From CAZDBA01 sp965224765 (GTDB lineage: Bacteria; Planctomycetota; Planctomycetia; Pirellulales; Pirellulaceae), in contig CBDDAC010000029.1 in NCBI GenBank assembly GCA_965224765.1, positions 620,001 through 684,000 on the forward strand: 64,000 nucleotides of DNA. The letters run 5' to 3'. The position numbers were made by a program, and so were the translations under genes. Every line of letters starts with the position of its first letter. Within the stretch, counting starts at the first letter, position 1. The notes beneath the pieces were generated by a model. It worked only from the letters and a program-made list of their open reading frames with translations, did no database searches and was not told the origin of the DNA. Shown piece by piece: positions 54,977-63,843 of this stretch.

Positions 54977-55526
54977 CTACTCGGACTTGGGGAGGATCAC
55001 GGTGTCGATGACGTGAACGACGCTGTTGGTGCAAGCAACATTTGCTTTGATGACTTTTGCGTTGTTGATCATGACCGTGCCGTCTTCGACTTTGATCAAG
55101 ATTTCCTGACCCGGCAAAGATTCTGCGGAGCTTAGCTTTACAACATCACCCGCCATTACCTTGCCGCTGACAACATGATATTTCAGGATTGCGATCAACT
55201 TTTCTTTATTTTCTGGTTCTAGAAGGCTAGCGACGGTGCCTTCTGGCAGTTTTTCGAATGCTTCGTTAGTAGGTGCGAAAACGGTAAAAGGCCCATTGCT
55301 TTTTCAAGGCTTCGACTAAATCAGCAGCTTTTACTGCGGCGACCAATGTCGAGAACATCTCGTTGCCAGCAGCCGTATCAACGATGTTCATCGTCTCGGA
55401 TTCTTGTGGTTGTGCGATTGATACACTCATCTCTGTCTTGGCATTCTTGCAGTTTTGTGCGTTGGTCGCTGATGTGAAGCCCAGGATGTAGACGAGTGCG
55501 GCAGAGAGGATAAATGGAGTTTTCAT
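54977..55526 (-). pseudogene. Secreted fasciclin-domain protein with a single-base insertion
   Basis: The start at 55526 has AAGGA upstream and gives a signal peptide (MKTPFILSAALVYILGFTSATNAQ). A fasciclin (FAS1) domain follows: MFSTLVAAVKAADLVEALKS...GPFTVFAPTNEAFEKLPEGTVASLLEPENKEKLIAILKYHVVSGKVMAGDVVKL, INNAKVIKANVACTNSVVHVIDTVILP. The frame shifts at an A-run near 55295 (AAAAA where four A would keep the frame), splitting the domain between ALKK and the TVFAPTN motif. Both halves otherwise match the family perfectly, so this is either a recent mutation or a homopolymer error. FAS1 proteins mediate adhesion. Confidence 0.85.
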
Positions 55527-55685
55527 TGTGTTTGTCCTTGTTTGTTTTGACTTTGAACTTGGATGTCCACTGTGTATCCGCGTGGATTCAAAAGCGGATT
55601 CAGCAATCACAAAAAAACTCTAAATAAGCGTTTTGGCGGAATGAATTGGAGTTGAGCGATTTATAATGCGACAGAGGAGTGCGCA

Positions 55686-56306
55686 ATGAACAAATCAGAT
55701 GACTCCAGTTGCGATGACCAACTGAGAACCTCAATGACTCTTGTACGGGATGCCCAGGCATTCAGCGAAGAGGCTTGGCTGAGGTTAGTCAAAACCTACA
55801 CACCGTTGATTCGCTATTGGATTGTTGCCAAGGGAATTCAGGGACACGATACCAGTGACTGTTGTCAGGATGTTTTTATGAAAGCTTCCGGTCGACTTTC
55901 TCATTTTGTCAAGAATTCGCCTCATGACACCTTTCGTGGTTGGCTTCGATCCATCACAAATAGGGTGATTGCGGATTTCTATAAAGAACGAGAGTTAGAA
56001 CGACGGGTTTTCGATCCGGTGGGCCCAAGCGCCGTGAAGAACGCTCCGGATAATTTCGAGGTCGATAGTGCGATGGTTTCTCAGTTGCATTGCAATGAGC
56101 GGTATCTGCTGGCCAAGCGTGTGATGGACATCCTCCAAAACGATTTTTCGGTGAAACAAACCACTGCTTTTTTGGAAGTTGTGATGAACCAAAAACGGCC
56201 TTGTGATGTGGCCGCAACGTTGAATACATCGGTGAACAATGTTTACAAAGCCAAGTGCCGTATTCTGGCTAAAATCAGAGAGTACTTTCCAGACTACACT
56301 TCCTAA
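55686..56306 (+). CDS. ECF-type RNA polymerase sigma factor
   Basis: A 206-residue sigma-70 family protein. Region 2: AWLRLVKTYTPLIRYWIVAKGIQGHDTSDCCQDVFMKASGRL, then NSPHDTFRGWLRSITNRVIADFYKERELE. Region 4: FLEVVMNQKRPCDVAATLNTSVNNVYKAKCRILAKIREYF, a helix-turn-helix. Such sigma factors in planctomycetes are frequently paired with kinase-like or zinc-finger anti-sigma partners. Here the next gene, about 85 bp downstream on the same strand, has both kinds of feature. Region 2.1 is short, typical of the ECF group. Confidence 0.9.
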   Translation: MNKSDDSSCDDQLRTSMTLVRDAQAFSEEAWLRLVKTYTPLIRYWIVAKGIQGHDTSDCCQDVFMKASGRLSHFVKNSPHDTFRGWLRSITNRVIADFYKERELERRVFDPVGPSAVKNAPDNFEVDSAMVSQLHCNERYLLAKRVMDILQNDFSVKQTTAFLEVVMNQKRPCDVAATLNTSVNNVYKAKCRILAKIREYFPDYTS

Positions 56307-56390
56307 TCATATTGCCGTCGTGAATTTCGATTTCAAACGGTAAGATAAACTTTTCTTTTCGCTTTCTTCTTTTCTATTTAGTAGCTCGTT

Positions 56391-57434
56391 TTGTCCACCT
56401 GTCCCACTGATGCAGATTTGTTGAATTTTTCTCGAGGCCTGCTCGATGGAGACGCTCGAATTGACGTGATTGGCGATCACCTTGAGACGTGCCAATGTTG
56501 CGCCAAAAAACTGAATGCGCTACCGCCATCAAAATACGAAGTTGATTTTCGTAAAACATTTCTGGGTGATGACCTGACCGAGGGGGTCAAAGGTCTCATT
56601 GATGATCAACTGGAGGGAGCGGAAGAGTTCTCCGAAGCCATCGCCAGAAGCGTCCCATCACCTAGGGGCGTCGGCGAAAACAAGAAAGGGCGTTTTGAGA
56701 ACCGACAACCTATCGGTCGTGGCCACTTTTTTAGCTGTTTCAAAGCATGTGATTGTTGGGATCGAAAGGCCGTTGCAATCAAGATTCCCCGAGAAGGCTC
56801 TTTGGCGTCTGATGAGCATTTCTTTCAATTGCAACGTGACTGCGACGCCTATTGCCAACTGGATCATCCGAATATTGCTCCCCTCCGGGATTTTGGATTC
56901 TGGGACGATCGACGCTGGTTTATTTGTACCGAATGGCTCGACGCCAAACCCCTGAATGAATGGGTTGAAGCAGTTGAGTTCGATTTGACAGCCTGTTTTA
57001 AACTCGTTGCCCAGATTTGCCATGCAGTGCAGCACGCGCATGAGAAACAAGTCGTTCATCGGCATCTGGACTATCGCAACGTATTAGTGAACGATGTTGG
57101 ACATGTTTGGGTCACTGATTTTGGCTTTGTGTTCGATCAACGATATCAATTCGATTTGCTTGAGACTCGCAAGCAGCGTTCGACATTTTTACCAGCCGAG
57201 TTTTTTGAGACTGATCGTAAAGTCAACGAACGCAGCGATGTTTTTTCAATCGGTAAGATTTTGCAGTATTGCCTGCAAAACACTTGTCAACCAGACGAGT
57301 CGATCGTTGAGGCACTTGCACCGGTCATCACTCAATGCGAAGCGAAATCTCGAACGTTGCGCTTTGGAACAGTCCAGGCACTGATGCAAGCTATCGGCAA
57401 TTGCCATCCAACGTTAGAAGGATTTGGCCGGTAG
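56391..57434 (+). CDS. Protein-kinase-like protein with anti-sigma zinc motif; catalytic Asp missing
   Basis: A 347-residue protein starting at TTG 56391 (no better start upstream). Residues 30-37 (HLETCQCC) give H-x3-C-x2-C, the zinc-binding motif of ZAS anti-sigma domains. A kinase domain follows from about 101: IGRGHFF loop, VAIK lysine 131, HRHLDYRN (223-230) and DFG (243-245). The catalytic loop should read HRDLKxxN; here the Asp is His225 and the Lys is replaced, so phosphotransfer is doubtful. I infer a regulator of the adjacent ECF sigma factor, possibly a pseudokinase sensor. Conventional kinase activity cannot be excluded without tests. Confidence 0.8.
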   Translation: MSTCPTDADLLNFSRGLLDGDARIDVIGDHLETCQCCAKKLNALPPSKYEVDFRKTFLGDDLTEGVKGLIDDQLEGAEEFSEAIARSVPSPRGVGENKKGRFENRQPIGRGHFFSCFKACDCWDRKAVAIKIPREGSLASDEHFFQLQRDCDAYCQLDHPNIAPLRDFGFWDDRRWFICTEWLDAKPLNEWVEAVEFDLTACFKLVAQICHAVQHAHEKQVVHRHLDYRNVLVNDVGHVWVTDFGFVFDQRYQFDLLETRKQRSTFLPAEFFETDRKVNERSDVFSIGKILQYCLQNTCQPDESIVEALAPVITQCEAKSRTLRFGTVQALMQAIGNCHPTLEGFGR

Positions 57435-57465
57435 TTGGAGATTTGAAAATTGAAAATTGTTTCGG

Positions 57466-57484
57466 CGGGAGCCTCAACCTCCCG
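57466..57484. repeat. GGGAGCCTCAACC hairpin, copy 3, between convergent genes
   Basis: CGGGAG / CTCCCG with a CCTCAAC loop, 32 bp after the kinase-like gene's stop codon and 52 bp before the convergent NfeD gene's stop codon. Same family as 5041, 17162 and 60052. Confidence 0.6.
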
Positions 57485-57535
57485 TTTGCACCAGAGTCTG
57501 GTGCAAATTGCCTCTGGCTGTAGTTTCTCTTCGCT

Positions 57536-59755
57536 CTAATCACTTTTGGATGGAGCGACAACGATTCGATTGCCGACTGCTTCCTGGACGATAATTGATT
57601 GGCCTTTTTCGACCACTCGACCGTCCGTAATCACATCCAAAAGTTTGCCAGCGATACGCGCCTTACCTGCAGGTATCAGAGGAGTGATTGCGACGCCGGT
57701 TTTGCCAAGCATTTCAGACCAGTCCACTATCGCTTCTCGGTCACGAAGTTCTGGGTCTCTAGTAGGCGGCGCCAGCATCATTTTTTGGAAATAGGGTGTG
57801 TTGGGAAGTACCTTGCGCAGGACTGCCAAAGCGACCAGGAATCCTGAACTCGCTGCCGCGACCATGCCAAGAGACACGGGCAATCGGGCGAATTCTTCCG
57901 AATTACTTGGGATGATAAACGTTTGAGAGGCGAGGACAATTGAACACACCACCATCAATAAGCCACCGATTCCAAAAACGCCTAGACCCGGCAAAACGAA
58001 AATCTCCATCAAGATGAAAATTGCACCGGCGATGAACAATAGAATTTCCAGCCAGTGTGCATTCCCATCCAAATATTGGCTCCAGAAAAACAAGATCAAG
58101 CACAACGTACCCAGGAAGCCCGGGATGCTGATTCCTGGGTTGGACATCTCCGTCGAGATTAAGAACATTGCTCCGAATAGCAGCAGGCTGGAAATCATTG
58201 GGCCGGCAAGAAACTGCGCCAATGACTCAATCATCTTGTCTGTCTTGGTCGGGGTCAGAGTTTCCGGATTTTCGATGTTGTAGTAGTTTTCCAGCCTTTG
58301 CATGTCCAGAACCAGGTTTTTGGCAATTCCTCGTTGCCAGGCTGTATCGGCGGTTAAGCCCTCATGCATCGGCTGCGTGTCCTGCCAGGTCCAAGCTTCT
58401 GCGTCACTCATGCCTTCATGTTCTGTTTTGGAAAACAGCTGTTCTCTTTGGCCGTTTTTCCATCGCTGCAGTTCGGTTTCGAAGTCCAGCACAGAAAGAA
58501 AAAGCGACCACTTTTTTTCCTTGTCTTTGGCGAGGTCCTCAATGGCCGGTAGGATGGTCTCCAGCTCTTCTTCAGATATCTTCGGTTTGTAAGCTCCACC
58601 CAGTCGAGAATCGGTTTGCATTACCAGATGGTCGCAAGCCAACGCGATTAGAGCTGCCGGTCCTTTGGCTTTCTCTTCAACATACGCGACCGTGAGAACT
58701 TTTTGTGGATCGAAGTCGGCCAGAAACCTCGCCATTTGCAAACAGGATAACAGGTCTCCACCTTTGGCATCGATTTTCAGAATGATCATATTCGTATCTT
58801 TTCCCATTCGGGCGTTCAGCGCGCGAATACTCCAATCGACAGTTCGCTGATCAATGTAGCCAGGAAGTTCCACTAGGATGGGTTGGATACTGCTGCCTCG
58901 AGCGGGGTTGCCTTCTAGGGATGAAGGCGCAAGATCATAGATCGCTTCGAGTTCGGCGCGGGTTTCTACGGTATGGCAGTTGGTCGAAAATGACTCCAGT
59001 TGCTGCGCAGCGAACATTGGCAAATCGCCGGGCCCTGAAAGCGAGTTCATGGCGCTGGCCTTACCTTCTCGAACCAGCTTTTCCGCTTCTGCTTGCGCCA
59101 AGTATCGATCACCATTTCGTGTGGTAACCTCAAACAGAGTTCGGGATCGATCTAGCAAGCTCATGGTGATCGGTTCTGGCAAGGGAGAGCGTTTGCCCGC
59201 AATGAACTGATAGGTTGACAGGATGGGTGGCGTAAGGTCTTTCACATCGATACCGGCCTTGCCCATTCCAGCGGATTGATGCAGGACAATTTCCTCACAC
59301 GCCAACGCGACCAGAACCGCATGCCCAACCAATTGAGTGGTGGGTCCCTCCTGGTTGACTGGAACCCTTCCTCGCAGTGGGGGGACATAGGCAACCACTT
59401 TGATTCTGGCCAATTCAGGCGAGGCCAAAAAATCCGCTAGCTCTGCACAGGCGTGGAACTCACTGCCTGCACCGGTGGCGCCTCGAGAAGTTTCGAATTG
59501 CATAACAAAGACTGGAGGCTTTTCTGTGACGGTTGGTGTAATGTCAAGAAGTGCTCTCAGGGTTTGTTTTACGCCAGCGACTTTGCTTGATGTCAGCGGC
59601 AACGGAACTTCGATGGGAATCCCAATGCGATCTTGCTGAGGGGCCGAAGCGTCCTCTTGGGCAACACTTGGAGAAACAACCAGCCCAGCGATGACGGCCA
59701 GCAACGCAAGCGAGCAAAGGGAAGAGGTGGGATTTGGAACGTCTAGTCGATTCAC
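57536..59755 (-). CDS. Long NfeD-family membrane protein with ClpP-like protease regions
   Basis: 739 residues. A signal peptide (LCSLALLAVIAGLVVSPSVAQ) is followed by two ClpP-crotonase-like domains (VVAYVPPLRGRVP ... GHAVLVALACEEIVLHQSAGMG; KIDAKGGDLLSCLQMARFLADFD ... ALIALACDHLVMQTDSRLGGA). Then come a membrane block of about five helices (SLLLFGAMFLISTEMSNPGISIPGFLG, LEILLFIAGAIFILMEIFVLPGLGVFGIGG) and a C-terminal NfeD OB domain (LGKTGVAITPLIPAGKARIAGKLLDVITDGRVVEKGQSIIVQEAVGNRIVV). The catalytic Ser of true NfeD/ClpP pairs is not obvious in the usual 'SPGG' context, so protease activity is uncertain. Single gene. Confidence 0.85.
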   Translation of the reverse strand: MNRLDVPNPTSSLCSLALLAVIAGLVVSPSVAQEDASAPQQDRIGIPIEVPLPLTSSKVAGVKQTLRALLDITPTVTEKPPVFVMQFETSRGATGAGSEFHACAELADFLASPELARIKVVAYVPPLRGRVPVNQEGPTTQLVGHAVLVALACEEIVLHQSAGMGKAGIDVKDLTPPILSTYQFIAGKRSPLPEPITMSLLDRSRTLFEVTTRNGDRYLAQAEAEKLVREGKASAMNSLSGPGDLPMFAAQQLESFSTNCHTVETRAELEAIYDLAPSSLEGNPARGSSIQPILVELPGYIDQRTVDWSIRALNARMGKDTNMIILKIDAKGGDLLSCLQMARFLADFDPQKVLTVAYVEEKAKGPAALIALACDHLVMQTDSRLGGAYKPKISEEELETILPAIEDLAKDKEKKWSLFLSVLDFETELQRWKNGQREQLFSKTEHEGMSDAEAWTWQDTQPMHEGLTADTAWQRGIAKNLVLDMQRLENYYNIENPETLTPTKTDKMIESLAQFLAGPMISSLLLFGAMFLISTEMSNPGISIPGFLGTLCLILFFWSQYLDGNAHWLEILLFIAGAIFILMEIFVLPGLGVFGIGGLLMVVCSIVLASQTFIIPSNSEEFARLPVSLGMVAAASSGFLVALAVLRKVLPNTPYFQKMMLAPPTRDPELRDREAIVDWSEMLGKTGVAITPLIPAGKARIAGKLLDVITDGRVVEKGQSIIVQEAVGNRIVVAPSKSD

Positions 59756-60087
59756 GTAATTGCTTTGGGCAAAGTCGTTGGGTTGGGCTAATCAATTATA
59801 GGTCGCAGACGGCTCTTGAGAAATCGAGATGTTTTTACAAAACCTCCTGCGACTTTGATTGTTCGCTTAGAACAGGCAAATTTTGCCAAAAAACATATAC
59901 GTTCATCGATCTTGCCATTTGATGGCCGCGTGCCTGCTGAAATGGTATCGAGTGCTAGACAGTAGGAGCACCACCAGCGCCAAAACAGCAACTCCTGTCG
60001 GGATAAAGTGGTTGCTGGAGGCGTTTGGCATTGAAATAAGATCTGTTTCGGTGGGAGCCTCAACCGCCCATTTATCCGGTCGCAGGA
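59756..60087. other. Intergenic region of about 330 bp with hairpin copy 4
   Basis: The hairpin TGGGAGCCTCAACCGCCCA (60052-60069, one mismatch) lies 19 bp beyond the PiT gene's stop codon and is preceded by TTTCGG as in copy 3. No gene is present. Confidence 0.55.
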
Positions 60088-62160
60088 CTAAGCGACCCAG
60101 CCCGTGTCGATAAATATGGCCTTCATGATCAAGTAAAACAGGACGGACAAGCCAGCGCCAGCGGGAATGGTAATCGCCCAGCCGGCGACAATGTCTCGCA
60201 TCGTTTTGAGATTGAGCGCGTTGATTCCTCTTGCGAGTCCGACTCCCAGAACGGCACCGACCAAAGTATGCGTGGTTGAAATGGGAAGTCCAATCGGAAG
60301 TGTGGAGGCCGCAAGGATCGTAATGGCGGCTCCAAACTCAGCACAGAATCCACGGCTTGGTGTGAGCTCGGTGATTTTCTTGCCGACGGTTTGAATCACT
60401 CGCCAGCCCCAAGTGGCCAGTCCAAGCACAATTCCGACACCACCGAGCAACAACGCCCAGCCGGGCGTTGAAGACTTGGCCGAGACGACGCCTTCCTGCA
60501 GTGCTTGATAGGCTGCAGAGAGGGGGCCAATCGCGTTGGCAACATCGTTTGAGCCGTGGGCAAACGCGACCAGGCAGGCGGTTAGGATTTGCAACAGTAC
60601 GAAGATTTTTTCGACTTTTCGAAGTTCGGGAGAATCGGTGTTCGTAGTGATCTTTTCTCGCACGGTTTTGCTGACGCGCTCAACTTCATCCAACAATCGT
60701 GTTGCTTCGATTTGGATACTTTCGTCCGTGGAGGAGCTTCGCACTCGCTTCAGGTGCATTTGAGCTTTGTGTAGTGATCGCGATACCTCGGCATCCAGAA
60801 GAGGATTGCTGGAATCGGCTGATTCGCCATCATCGCCAAAGTTCTTTAAAAATGCCTTGGACACGAAGTAGCCTAACATGCTGATCAAAGCAGTGATGCC
60901 AAACACGGAATAGAGGAAGGTTTTGTCCTCCGCGCCGAAAATGTCAATGTCGATCCCCATTTTCTTCCAAAGTGGCTTCAGGCCTTTGAATGTGGTCACT
61001 CCACTGAGAACGGCGAGTACTGCAGCGACGAGGTAGGGAGTCAGTTTTTTTGCAGCACGGACCGGATCGCGTTTGTGGAACACCATTTTGAGAATGGCGC
61101 TGAATAGCAGGTAGGATATTGCACCTGAGATCAGAGGCGAGACCACCCAGCCGACGCTGATCATTCCGACTGAGCCCCATGCGATACCACCATATCCGAG
61201 CGCAACAAATCCAAAGCCGACGACGGCACCAACGATTGAATGCGTAGTCGAAACAGGCCAGGACATCCAGGTAGCGATCAATAGCCAAGTGCCAGCGGCA
61301 AGTAACGCGGCAATCATTCCACAAGCCAGGACGTTGGAAGCTCGAGGGTTGGAAAGGGAGTAAGTGAAACTGTCAGTACCTACAAAGTCTTGATCGGGTG
61401 TGTAGGTAAACTTGCCGTCTCTGCCAATTTCTACAGTGCCATTTTGTGGCTTGAGATCAGGGGACGTGTTGATGTTCCAGTCGGTTGGCTTCAAATCGTT
61501 GGAAAACAGATCGCCTGTGACCGTGCTGTTGCCCAACGTCACAAAATTGTCTTGGGAAGCGATTGGATCGATGTGATCTTCTGTCGTTGCGACGATTGTC
61601 AATACGACGGTTGCTTTTTCGATTGAGCCGTCAGTATTACAGGCTTCGTAGTCAAAACTGTCTTCACCTGAGAATCCAGATTTGGGTGTGTACTCAAACG
61701 AGCCATCGGCATTGACGGTTAGTTTCCCTTGGGTTTGACTAAGAGTCGAAGTCTTCACGGTGAGTTCTTCACCGGAAAGACTGAAGTCATTGCCAAGTAG
61801 GTTGCCGGTAATCTTTTGATCAGACTGCCCAGCGAAAAAGTCATTTTTTGCCAAAAATTGGCGCTGAGACTCTTTTGCTAGGACTTCAATCGTGACGATA
61901 GTTTCGGTGGAACCATGAAGTCTCGTGATTTCAGCAGGATCAAAGATCTTTCTGCGAACGGTGTTGGATACATTGGAACCAACGATGTACGCGCCGGCAA
62001 ACTCAAAAACCGCGGCAAGGATCACCGCTCGTCTTAGAGTCAGAGCGCCTGAGCCGACAGAAGTGCCCATCGCGTTGGCAACATCGTTTGCACCAATATT
62101 CCATGCGACGTAGAAGCCGCAAATCAACGTAAGGACAATTAGGACGCCAATGCCAGTCAT
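60088..62160 (-). CDS. PiT-family inorganic phosphate transporter with two Ig/cadherin-like domains inserted in a loop
   Basis: 690 residues. The PiT signature occurs twice: AWNIGANDVANAMGTSVGSGAL (19-40) and AFAHGSNDVANAIGPLSA in the second half; WPVSTTHSIVGAVVGFG and LPISTTHTLVGAVLGVG are the matching 'STTH' repeats. Between helix 2 and helix 3, after VRRKIFDP (about residue 75), about 200 residues are spliced in that do not belong to the family. They hold two beta domains of the tandem-95/cadherin-like type (ITGNLLGNDF...GSFEYTPKSGFSGEDSFDYE, VTGDLFSNDL...GKFTYTPDQDFVGTDSFTYSLS). The transporter resumes at VLACGMIAALLAAGTWLLIATWMSWPVSTTH. The insert should face outside. A central loop of about 120 residues is helical. 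It lies upstream-coupled with the DUF47 gene. Confidence 0.9.
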   Translation of the reverse strand: MTGIGVLIVLTLICGFYVAWNIGANDVANAMGTSVGSGALTLRRAVILAAVFEFAGAYIVGSNVSNTVRRKIFDPAEITRLHGSTETIVTIEVLAKESQRQFLAKNDFFAGQSDQKITGNLLGNDFSLSGEELTVKTSTLSQTQGKLTVNADGSFEYTPKSGFSGEDSFDYEACNTDGSIEKATVVLTIVATTEDHIDPIASQDNFVTLGNSTVTGDLFSNDLKPTDWNINTSPDLKPQNGTVEIGRDGKFTYTPDQDFVGTDSFTYSLSNPRASNVLACGMIAALLAAGTWLLIATWMSWPVSTTHSIVGAVVGFGFVALGYGGIAWGSVGMISVGWVVSPLISGAISYLLFSAILKMVFHKRDPVRAAKKLTPYLVAAVLAVLSGVTTFKGLKPLWKKMGIDIDIFGAEDKTFLYSVFGITALISMLGYFVSKAFLKNFGDDGESADSSNPLLDAEVSRSLHKAQMHLKRVRSSSTDESIQIEATRLLDEVERVSKTVREKITTNTDSPELRKVEKIFVLLQILTACLVAFAHGSNDVANAIGPLSAAYQALQEGVVSAKSSTPGWALLLGGVGIVLGLATWGWRVIQTVGKKITELTPSRGFCAEFGAAITILAASTLPIGLPISTTHTLVGAVLGVGLARGINALNLKTMRDIVAGWAITIPAGAGLSVLFYLIMKAIFIDTGWVA

Positions 62161-62206
62161 GGTTCAAAGTTCGCTTTTTGAGGTTAACTTGGTGCGCTGA
62201 GCGGAG

Positions 62207-62881
62207 TTACTTAAGGCTAAGCGTCTTGAGGACGCGGTTGGCAAGATTTTCAGAGATGTTGGCGATTCGGCTGAGAATCCGAGTCAATCGCATCCAAAGA
62301 TGAAATTGTCCAACGGACATTTCTGAATCTTGTTGGTAGAGTTTCTTGAGCAGTCGGACTTGGACCACGTCGGCTTGATGTTCTGCAAACGCTACTTCGT
62401 GCGCTAACGCTCGAATGCGTTCACCCTCAGCGCCGCCAAAGCCCGATTCAATCAACTCGTCAAGTTGACTGATGATGGATGCGGCAACATCGAATGCCTG
62501 GAGGTTGAGTTGCACGAATTCTTGGAAATCTTCCAAGATGCCGTCGCCCATGGGAAGTTGCTTCAGCGTCATAATTTTGCAGACGTCTTCGGCAGTATCG
62601 GCAAGGCTGTCTTGTAGCGAGACGATTTCCAAGACCTCTGAGCGATCGATCGGCATGAAAAAGCGCCGAATCAAATGACTGCGGATGTCAGACTTGATTT
62701 CGTCAGCTTGATGTTCCAGCTTGGAGACTTCGTCTGCGAATTTGTCCAGTTCATTGAATCGACCTTCCGTCATGGCATTGACTGCGTCGCCCATGCGACG
62801 CACACATTTGGTAACCTGTTCCATATGTGTTTGAATCTGGCCAAACGGAGACCGCCCAAATAGCTTTCCGATGGTACTCAT
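62207..62881 (-). CDS. DUF47/PhoU-like regulator of the PiT transporter
   Basis: A 224-residue all-helical protein with the DUF47 (TIGR00153-type) pattern: FGRSPFGQIQTHMEQVTKCVRRM, KFADEVSKLEHQADEIKSDIRSHLIRRFFMPIDRSEVLEIVSLQDSLADTAEDV, then a mirrored second half (EVAFAEHQADVVQVRLLKKLYQ). E-x2-A-D-x3 motifs bind metal in PhoU-like proteins. Placed 46 bp upstream of the PiT gene in the same direction, as is usual for low-affinity phosphate transport operons, where it is thought to regulate transport. Confidence 0.9.
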   Translation of the reverse strand: MSTIGKLFGRSPFGQIQTHMEQVTKCVRRMGDAVNAMTEGRFNELDKFADEVSKLEHQADEIKSDIRSHLIRRFFMPIDRSEVLEIVSLQDSLADTAEDVCKIMTLKQLPMGDGILEDFQEFVQLNLQAFDVAASIISQLDELIESGFGGAEGERIRALAHEVAFAEHQADVVQVRLLKKLYQQDSEMSVGQFHLWMRLTRILSRIANISENLANRVLKTLSLK

Positions 62882-62951
62882 AAAATTCCAATTCTTGCAC
62901 GGCCCTTGTGATCCAGGACTCAGCCAAATTTTTAAGATTCGGCGAGTTTAA

Positions 62952-62966
62952 TGTTAAGATTTAACA
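62952..62966. promoter_or_regulatory. TGTTAA-GAT-TTAACA palindrome in the divergent phosphate intergenic region
   Basis: A perfect 6-bp inverted repeat with a 3-bp spacer, midway (71 bp and 108 bp) between the DUF47-PiT operon start and the PhoR-like kinase start. TTAACA half-sites resemble those used by PhoP/PhoB-type regulators in some bacteria; a Pho-box function is a guess. Confidence 0.35.
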
Positions 62967-63073
62967 AACGCCAGTGGGGCGTATAAGGTAGCATTTTTTT
63001 GCCGATCCTTAGCGAGAATATCCGCTTCTCAGTAACTCAATTACCCTATTTCCCGTGTATGTAGCGATCTCTC

Positions 63074-63811
63074 ATGCCTAAAACCCTCACTCGCTTTCTG
63101 GTCGGATATGTGATTTTGCACCTGGTTGCGACTCTCGTGTTTGTTTGGTTTTTCGCGCGAGTGGCGCGAAATCAGATGATGGAGAACGCCAAGGAGAAAA
63201 TGACTGCGATGGCGTTGGTCCTCCGTGAGCATGTCTGTCAACTTGATCGAGGCCTGGCGAATCAGGGTTTGGTCGAGCATGTTCAACGAATTGGTGAGGA
63301 AACGGGTCATCGTTTTACGTTGGTAACTGGGGCAGGAACGGTGGTCGCCGATTCTCAAACGGGCGGCAAAGACATTGGTCCTCATGGCGACCGCCCCGAA
63401 ATCCGGCAAGCCATGATGCGCGAAATTGGTTTTTCTGAGCGACATAGTGCGACGCTCAATATGCCGATGATGTATCTCGCGGTTCCCCTAAAAGATGCAG
63501 ATGAGGCAGGCGGATTCGTTCGAGTGGCGGTGTCAGCCGTTTCGATCAACACGTCGATTCATACCGGAATTGGGATTCCCGCTGACCAACAATCCAGAAT
63601 CTTTGAACGATTTTACCGCGTCGACAGAGCTCGCTCGCGCGACCTCGGGGGCACGGGACTTGGGTTGTCGATCGTTAAGGACTTGTCACAAGCCTTCGGT
63701 GGCAACGTTGAACTGACGAGCCAAAGAGTACCTTCCAAGTTCAACTGCCTCGTTATCGTAGCGATGACTTTTGAGACGCCGCGGAAAATTACCTTTAAAA
63801 AAGCAACGTGA
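63074..63811 (+). CDS. PhoR-like sensor histidine kinase lacking the HisKA core (internal deletion)
   Basis: 245 residues. The N-terminus is a normal sensor: a membrane helix (RFLVGYVILHLVATLVFVWFFARVA) and a periplasmic PAS/CACHE-like part (VQRIGEETGHRFTLVTGAGTVVADSQ, PEIRQAMMREIG, MMYLAVPLKDADEAGGFVRVAVSAVSIN). The protein then jumps at VSINTSI-HTGIGIPADQQSRIFERFYRVDRARSRDLGGTGLGLSIVK straight into the ATP-binding G boxes. Missing are the second membrane helix, HAMP, the phosphoacceptor His box and the N box. The frame is kept across the join near 63562-63565. PhoR-type kinases normally control phosphate genes, and this one diverges from pit/DUF47, but as printed it cannot autophosphorylate. 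Confidence 0.8.
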   Translation: MPKTLTRFLVGYVILHLVATLVFVWFFARVARNQMMENAKEKMTAMALVLREHVCQLDRGLANQGLVEHVQRIGEETGHRFTLVTGAGTVVADSQTGGKDIGPHGDRPEIRQAMMREIGFSERHSATLNMPMMYLAVPLKDADEAGGFVRVAVSAVSINTSIHTGIGIPADQQSRIFERFYRVDRARSRDLGGTGLGLSIVKDLSQAFGGNVELTSQRVPSKFNCLVIVAMTFETPRKITFKKAT

Positions 63812-63843
63812 AACGTCGAGCGATCGGCAAGAAAGATCCAGGC

